DNA of 8,376 bases. Origin: JAXGPP01 sp964436865. Its GTDB lineage: Bacteria; Planctomycetota; Planctomycetia; Pirellulales; Thermoguttaceae. A program made the translations under genes and the position numbers. Positions 5,114-8,376 of the stretch are shown piece after piece (the stretch's first letter is position 1; each line of letters opens with the position of its first letter). The notes below the pieces were generated by a model. The model ran no database searches. It had not been told where the DNA came from and worked only from the letters and a program-made list of their open reading frames with translations. Location: positions 1-8,376 of the forward strand of contig CAYTFK010000308.1 in assembly GCA_964436865.1 (NCBI GenBank), in the 5' to 3' direction.

Positions 5114-6667
5114 ATGTGCCAACACGACCAACACGACGGCATCCGGCCGCATTGCTGCCCCACGGTGCGTGCGGTGGGAGGCTCCCTGGCTGGAGTGACG
5201 CGGCGAGGATTCTTGGGCGGAACGGCACTTGGCGCCGCAGCACTGAGCGGGTTGTCGTGGTCGGCCCTGGCCGCCACCGGACCAGACGTTGCCCCGGCGC
5301 CGCCGCGCCGACCGCTGGTTGTGAAGCCGGTGTTTCTCTATCAGCTTTATCAGCGACGGCCGCAGACGAGTTGGCGTTCTTGGGGCGGCATCCACAGCCA
5401 GCAGGACGCCGACCAGGAAGTGGCCCGCATCCAGGGTGAGCTGGAAAAGCTCCAGAAGATGGCCGACTTCCCCCTCCAAATCCAACCCGTTACGGCGACC
5501 AGCAAGGCGGCCGATCTGGCCGCGATGGACGACGTGAAGTCGGCCGACGCGCTGCTGGTCTATGCCTGTGACGGCGATCTTAACCAGATTGCCGCGTTGG
5601 GCAAGGATACGATCTTCTTCCTCCGTCACCAGTCGGGGCCGCTTTACCTGTATTACGAGATTATCAGTCCGCGATTCCTGCGGCAGCACGGCGACGCGCT
5701 GGCGGTCAAGGGAATCGACGACCAGGATGTGGTCGTCGACAGTCTCGATGAAGTGTTGTGGCGCCTGCGGTCGCTGTGCGGTCTGAGAAACACCATGGGC
5801 ACGAAGATACTGGCCGTCGGCGGCCCCGGCGCTTGGGCTCACCCCGCCGAACCGACGGCAAAGCTCGTCAGCGAGAAGTTCAAGTTCGAAATCCAGACCG
5901 TGACCTACGACGAACTGGGCAAGCTCATCCAGGCAGCGCGGCAAGACCAGGCGGCCGTCGCGCTGGCCAAGAAGCGGGCGGCCGACTATCTGCAGATGCC
6001 CGAAACGAAGCTGGAAACCGAGGGCCAGTTCGTCGAGAACTGCATGCTACTGGATCAGGTCTTCCGCAAACTCATGCAGGAGGCCGGCTGCCGCGCGCTG
6101 ACCATCAACGCCTGCATGGGCACGATCATGCCGGTGGCCGAGACGACGGCGTGCCTGACCTTGAGCACGCTCAACGACGACGGCTACTTCGCCTTCTGCG
6201 AATCGGACTTCATCGTCATCCCGTCGGGCGTTTTGCTGGGCAATATTTCCGGCAAGCCGACGTTCCTCAACGACCCCACCTACCCGCACGACGGCGTGAT
6301 CACCTTGGCCCATTGCACCGCACCGCGGCGGATGGACGGCAAGAACCTCGAGCCGGTCCGGCTGGTAACGCATTTCGAGTCGGATTACGGCGCGGCGCCC
6401 AAGGTCGAAATGCACACCGGGCAGAAAGTCACCAACATCGCGCCCGATTTCGCCTTCGAGCGCTGGCTCGGGCTGTCGGGTGAGATCGTGGCCCATCCCT
6501 TCCTGCCCATTTGCCGCTCGCAAATCGACATCCGTTTCACCGCCCCCAGTCTGACGGTGGCGGAGAAGATGCCCGGCTTCCACTGGATGACGATCTACGG
6601 CGACTACCTCCGCGAAACAGGTTACGCTTTGAAGCGGATCCCGATCCAATGGGAATGCCTGGGATAG
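5114..6667 (+). CDS. Tat-exported protein with L-fucose/L-arabinose isomerase-like fold
   Basis: A 517-aa protein. A twin-arginine motif TRRGFL (residues 29-34) is followed by a hydrophobic stretch GGTALGAAALSGL and a probable cleavage site near SALAA (50-54). It should therefore be folded and cofactor-loaded before export to the periplasm. An unusual 27-residue segment with Cys and His residues (C2, H4, H7, H13, C14, C15) precedes the motif. The mature part resembles sugar isomerases of the fucose/arabinose type: an alpha/beta N-terminal half with KSADALLVYA and ILAVGGPGAWA, then a C-terminal half with FAFCESDF (E363, D365), NISGKPTFLND and LAHCTAP (H400). Those acidic and His residues are likely metal ligands by analogy. 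The closest functional label is sugar isomerase-like, but activity is not established and export of such an enzyme is odd. It ends just before a strong terminator and is probably monocistronic. Confidence 0.8.
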   Translation: MCQHDQHDGIRPHCCPTVRAVGGSLAGVTRRGFLGGTALGAAALSGLSWSALAATGPDVAPAPPRRPLVVKPVFLYQLYQRRPQTSWRSWGGIHSQQDADQEVARIQGELEKLQKMADFPLQIQPVTATSKAADLAAMDDVKSADALLVYACDGDLNQIAALGKDTIFFLRHQSGPLYLYYEIISPRFLRQHGDALAVKGIDDQDVVVDSLDEVLWRLRSLCGLRNTMGTKILAVGGPGAWAHPAEPTAKLVSEKFKFEIQTVTYDELGKLIQAARQDQAAVALAKKRAADYLQMPETKLETEGQFVENCMLLDQVFRKLMQEAGCRALTINACMGTIMPVAETTACLTLSTLNDDGYFAFCESDFIVIPSGVLLGNISGKPTFLNDPTYPHDGVITLAHCTAPRRMDGKNLEPVRLVTHFESDYGAAPKVEMHTGQKVTNIAPDFAFERWLGLSGEIVAHPFLPICRSQIDIRFTAPSLTVAEKMPGFHWMTIYGDYLRETGYALKRIPIQWECLG

Positions 6668-6696
6668 GGTAGAATCGACTTTCCTCTCGAACCGGC

Positions 6697-6731
6697 GCGG
6701 GGCCCGCACGGGTGCGGGCCCCGCTCTTTCT
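6697..6731 (+). terminator. Strong intrinsic terminator
   Basis: A perfect 13-bp GC stem (6697-6709 with 6712-6724) is followed by the T-rich tract TCTTTCT. It begins 29 nt after the stop of the Tat-exported protein and ends transcription of that gene. Confidence 0.75.
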
Positions 6732-6756
6732 ATCCTGTTGCCCATTCGATTCCGGC

Positions 6757-7389
6757 ATGATCGTGCATTGCGTCCGGCACGGCGAAAGCGAGTTCAACTC
6801 CGAAGGCCGTGTCCAGGGTCATCTCGACGTCCCGCTCTCTGCACTCGGCCGCCGTCAGGCGGCGGCAGTGGCCACGGCACTCGCCGCTGAGACGAGCGAG
6901 ATTATCTTTGCCAGCCCGCTCCGCCGGGCGCGCGAGACGGCCGAGATCATCGCCCGGCAACTGGGGTTGTTGATCGAGACCGATCCGCGGCTCAAGGAGA
7001 TCAATGTTGGCATCTTTCAAGGCAAGCGACGCGATGAACTGCCGCGGCTCTACCCAGAGGAGTTCGCCCGCTGGAAACAGAACGATCCCAACTTCACCAT
7101 TCCGGGTGGCGAATCACAGAAGGACCTCGAACGCCGCGGGTTGGAAGTGTTCGAGGCAATCCGCCGCAGCGGTCGGCGCGAGGCGATTGTCGTTGCCCAC
7201 GGGCGACTGCTGATCGTCACTTTGAGAGCCCTGATGCCCAATGTCGCCGATTTGCGAGAGACCTGGGGCTTGGAGAACGGTTCTATCACCACGCTCGTCC
7301 TGGATGCGCCGGGCCGAGCGGAATTGGTGCGTTTCAATTATGTCGAACACCTGGCAAATGTGGGGATGAGCGGCCCCGGCGACTTGTAG
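6757..7389 (+). CDS. Histidine phosphatase family protein (phosphoglycerate mutase-like)
   Basis: A 210-aa cytoplasmic enzyme of histidine phosphatase branch 1, which transfers phosphate through a phosphohistidine. The N-terminus VRHGES gives the catalytic R7-H8-G9. The phosphate pocket is completed by R57 in SPLRRARETA, by the acid/base region LKEINVGIFQG (E81) and by H148 in VVAHGRLL. The length fits CobC/GpmB-type phosphatases. The independent-of-cofactor mutase family is excluded. Specificity cannot be read from sequence: it may act on phosphoglycerate, alpha-ribazole phosphate or another sugar or nucleotide phosphate. The ATG at 6757 places the RHG motif at the usual position, but no Shine-Dalgarno precedes it. 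An in-frame GTG at 6712 lies inside the terminator stem and is unlikely. The gene converges on the RRM gene. Confidence 0.9.
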   Translation: MIVHCVRHGESEFNSEGRVQGHLDVPLSALGRRQAAAVATALAAETSEIIFASPLRRARETAEIIARQLGLLIETDPRLKEINVGIFQGKRRDELPRLYPEEFARWKQNDPNFTIPGGESQKDLERRGLEVFEAIRRSGRREAIVVAHGRLLIVTLRALMPNVADLRETWGLENGSITTLVLDAPGRAELVRFNYVEHLANVGMSGPGDL

Positions 7390-7403
7390 AAACCGCGGGA
7401 GTG

Positions 7404-7421
7404 CGGCGGAACAAGCCGCCG
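7404..7421. repeat. Hairpin after the phosphatase gene
   Basis: CGGCGG (7404-7409) pairs with CCGCCG (7416-7421) around a 6-nt loop, 14 nt after the stop codon. There is no T-tract, so any terminator function on the plus strand is weak. Confidence 0.35.
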
Positions 7422-7437
7422 GCCTCAAGAAACGACG

Positions 7438-7475
7438 CTGCCCCAGCCACACCGGCGCCGGCATGGCTGAGGCAG
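7438..7475. terminator. Long hairpin between convergent genes, possible bidirectional terminator
   Basis: The arms 7438-7449 and 7464-7475 pair at 11 of 12 positions, with one C-A mismatch. The core is CAGCCA / TGGCTG, and the palindrome CCGGCGCCGG sits inside. On the minus strand a partly T-rich stretch (GTTTCTT) follows a few bases after the stem, so it may stop the cold-shock/RRM operon transcript. A further 8-bp stem with a GAAA loop is at 7492-7511. The rest of 7390-7519 holds no gene. Confidence 0.4.
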
Positions 7476-7519
7476 GCATGTTCACGTAGATTACGCCCGG
7501 AAACGGGTGTACCTGACGG

Positions 7520-7810
7520 CTACCAGCGACGACCGCCGCCGCCCCCGCGACGTGGCCGGTCGTCCGACTTGGGTCGGGCTTCGTTCACGGTCACGGAGCG
7601 GCCGCGGATCTCGGCCAGATTCATCTCCTTGATCGCGGTGACAGCCTCGGCGGCATTGGGCATCTCGACGAACGCGAAGCCCCTGGGCCTTCCCGTCTCC
7701 CGATCGGTGATGATCTTCACCTCGGCAACGGTTCCGTGCTGGCTGAACGCCTCGCGTACGTCGTCCTCGGTGGCGGCATGCGCCAGGTTGCCCACATAAA
7801 TGCTCGTCAT
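7520..7810 (-). CDS. Small RRM-type RNA-binding protein
   Basis: A 96-aa single-RRM protein with a Gly/Arg tail, expected to bind single-stranded RNA in the cytoplasm. RNP2 is IYVGNL (residues 4-9) and RNP1 is RGFAFVEM (43-50), so the aromatic RNA-stacking residues are all present. Strand and helix order matches the full RRM up to about residue 80, followed by the short tail RPRRGGGGGRRW. The start is fixed by AAGGAG at 7824-7819, 8 nt upstream. A longer in-frame reading to 7888 overlaps the cold-shock gene and is rejected. It lies 22 nt downstream of the cold-shock gene with its own ribosome site, so the two are co-transcribed. Such proteins in bacteria act as RNA chaperones or post-transcriptional regulators; the specific targets are unknown. 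Confidence 0.93.
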   Translation of the reverse strand: MTSIYVGNLAHAATEDDVREAFSQHGTVAEVKIITDRETGRPRGFAFVEMPNAAEAVTAIKEMNLAEIRGRSVTVNEARPKSDDRPRRGGGGGRRW

Positions 7811-7832
7811 GAGTGATTCTCCTTGGCGCGGA

Positions 7833-8030
7833 TCAGGCGGGACGCACAGTCTCGGCGCGCGGGCCCTTGGGGCCGCGGCCTTCTTCATACGTCACCCGCT
7901 GTCCGACGCGCAGCGCCTCGATCGTTGTTCCCTCAACGGCGCTGTGGTGGAAGAACAGATCTCCACGTTCCCCGTCGATAAAACCGAACCCCTTGTCAGC
8001 GATCAACTTCTTGATCGTCCCTTGCGGCAT
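7833..8030 (-). CDS. Cold-shock domain protein (CspA family)
   Basis: A 65-aa beta-barrel nucleic-acid chaperone that melts RNA secondary structure. It opens MPQGTIKKL, with RNP1 KGFGFI (residues 13-18) and RNP2-like DLFFHHSAV (24-32), close to the family's 65-70 residues. The C-terminus (GRGPKGPRAETVRPA) is typical of the family. The ribosome site AAGGAG (8043-8038) lies 7 nt before the ATG. It is the first gene of a two-gene operon with the RRM protein and is preceded by a strong promoter and a long leader. Cold induction is typical of the family but not shown by this sequence. Confidence 0.95.
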   Translation of the reverse strand: MPQGTIKKLIADKGFGFIDGERGDLFFHHSAVEGTTIEALRVGQRVTYEEGRGPKGPRAETVRPA

Positions 8031-8247
8031 GTTGCCACTCCTTCAGAAAACAAACGACACAAACCGATATCCGCTTGACTTCACCCAGAGCCCCAACTCG
8101 TCGGGGAAGACGGCGGCCGAACAGTGGAGCGAGACCATCAACCGCAACTAAAGATCGACCCCCCGAAAAGGGTCGGAATTCAGATCGCTGGGTGACTCGA
8201 CGAGAACGCGCTGTAGCGGTAGGGCTCAGTTCAGACTCTCACCACTG
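8031..8247 (-). promoter_or_regulatory. Long 5' leader of the cold-shock/RRM operon
   Basis: About 215 nt separate the predicted transcription start (near 8247) from the cold-shock ATG. No protein gene is convincing here. Possible structures are CGACCC (8156-8161) with GGGTCG (8170-8175), an 8091-8106 stem (CCCC/GGGG plus inner pairs) and a weak TCAGT/ACTGA pair at 8226-8248. Long leaders are known to control cspA-type genes. I did not find a match to the E. coli cold box. Confidence 0.45.
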
Positions 8248-8253
8248 ACGAGC

Positions 8254-8282
8254 ATTATACTACTCCGTTTCGGTGGTGACCA
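8254..8282 (-). promoter_or_regulatory. Consensus promoter for the cold-shock/RRM operon
   Basis: On the minus strand TGGTCA (8282-8277, 4/6) and a perfect TATAAT (8259-8254) are separated by exactly 17 bp. It is the best promoter in the window. TCACCAC (8239-8245) and GTGGTGA (8273-8279) form a 7-bp inverted repeat flanking the -10 box. Confidence 0.6.
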
Positions 8283-8376
8283 GACGGATCGGCGAGGAAA
8301 TGTCGTGCGGAGCCTGCATCGTCCATCGCGTCGGCACCCGAGCGACCTCGAAGTCGGGAGTTTGACGTGATTGGCG
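8260..8376 (-). CDS. Possible C-terminal end of an upstream gene, partial
   Basis: A reading frame enters from the right edge and ends at TAG (8262-8260), giving 38 residues ending in PIRLVTTETE. It has the best third-position GC of the three minus frames and its composition looks protein-like, with ordinary residues and no Arg/Pro excess. No family is recognised. If real, it ends inside the cold-shock promoter. All frames are open over this short stretch, so the call is tentative. Confidence 0.3.
   Translation of the reverse strand, partial: RQSRQTPDFEVARVPTRWTMQAPHDISSPIRLVTTETE

Noticed and set aside
5093..5944. 283-aa minus-strand reading frame
   Set aside because: Antisense to the Tat-exported protein; no motif and no ribosome site supports it.
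5758..6483. 241-aa plus-strand frame inside the Tat-exported gene
   Set aside because: Out-of-frame shadow with Arg/Gly/Pro/His-rich, domain-free translation.
6047..6745. 232-aa minus-strand frame
   Set aside because: Antisense to the isomerase-like domain and running through the terminator.
7811..7888. 26-residue extension of the RRM protein
   Set aside because: It would overlap the cold-shock gene; AAGGAG and the RNP2 position fix the start at 7810.
8300..8365. 21-codon plus-strand frame beginning MSCGAC
   Set aside because: A CxxC-like start is suggestive, but it is too short, isolated and antisense to a more protein-like frame.
1..8376. CRISPR array, tRNA, rRNA or insertion sequence
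   Set aside because: No regularly spaced repeats, cloverleaf, rRNA stretch, transposase or terminal repeats were seen.

Overview
The window is GC-rich, gene-dense bacterial DNA carrying seven complete genes, one partial gene at the left edge and a possible partial gene at the right edge. The protein families point to a planctomycete, probably a Pirellula-like member of Planctomycetota. These include a thioredoxin-trypsin fusion, an HMG-CoA-lyase/4-hydroxy-2-oxovalerate-aldolase-like protein, a Tat-exported protein resembling fucose isomerase, and a tandem cold-shock and RRM gene pair. This assignment is an inference from family recall; no rRNA or other phylogenetic marker is present. I see no mobile element, CRISPR array, tRNA or rRNA.

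Layout: positions 1-956 (minus) hold a ROK-family glucokinase that runs off the left edge, with a good sigma70-type promoter at 1040-1068. The interval 957-1611 has no convincing protein gene. It contains a second, divergent promoter (1171-1199, plus) followed by at least five hairpins at 1206-1492. This looks like a long structured leader, or a small RNA, in front of the thioredoxin-protease gene (1612-3114). A small membrane-anchored acidic Ala/Pro-rich protein follows (3283-3774) and converges, with only 9 bp between, on the aldolase-like gene (3784-4752, minus). The aldolase gene has a consensus -35 promoter (4910-4938) and a leader of about 150 nt. In that leader one hairpin arm can alternatively pair with the Shine-Dalgarno region.

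Divergent from it, a Tat-signal protein with a sugar-isomerase-like fold (5114-6667) ends in a strong intrinsic terminator (6697-6731). A histidine phosphatase follows (6757-7389). It converges on a two-gene minus-strand operon, a 65-aa cold-shock protein (7833-8030) and then a 96-aa RRM protein (7520-7810). That operon has a TATAAT promoter at 8254-8282 and a leader of about 215 nt.

The glucokinase, aldolase-like and isomerase-like proteins all suggest carbohydrate or small-carbon metabolism, but they do not form one operon. The cold-shock/RRM pair is the only clear functional operon. The most interesting unexplained signals are the two structured leaders (1206-1492 and 4752-4903). The most unusual protein architecture is the thioredoxin-protease fusion.
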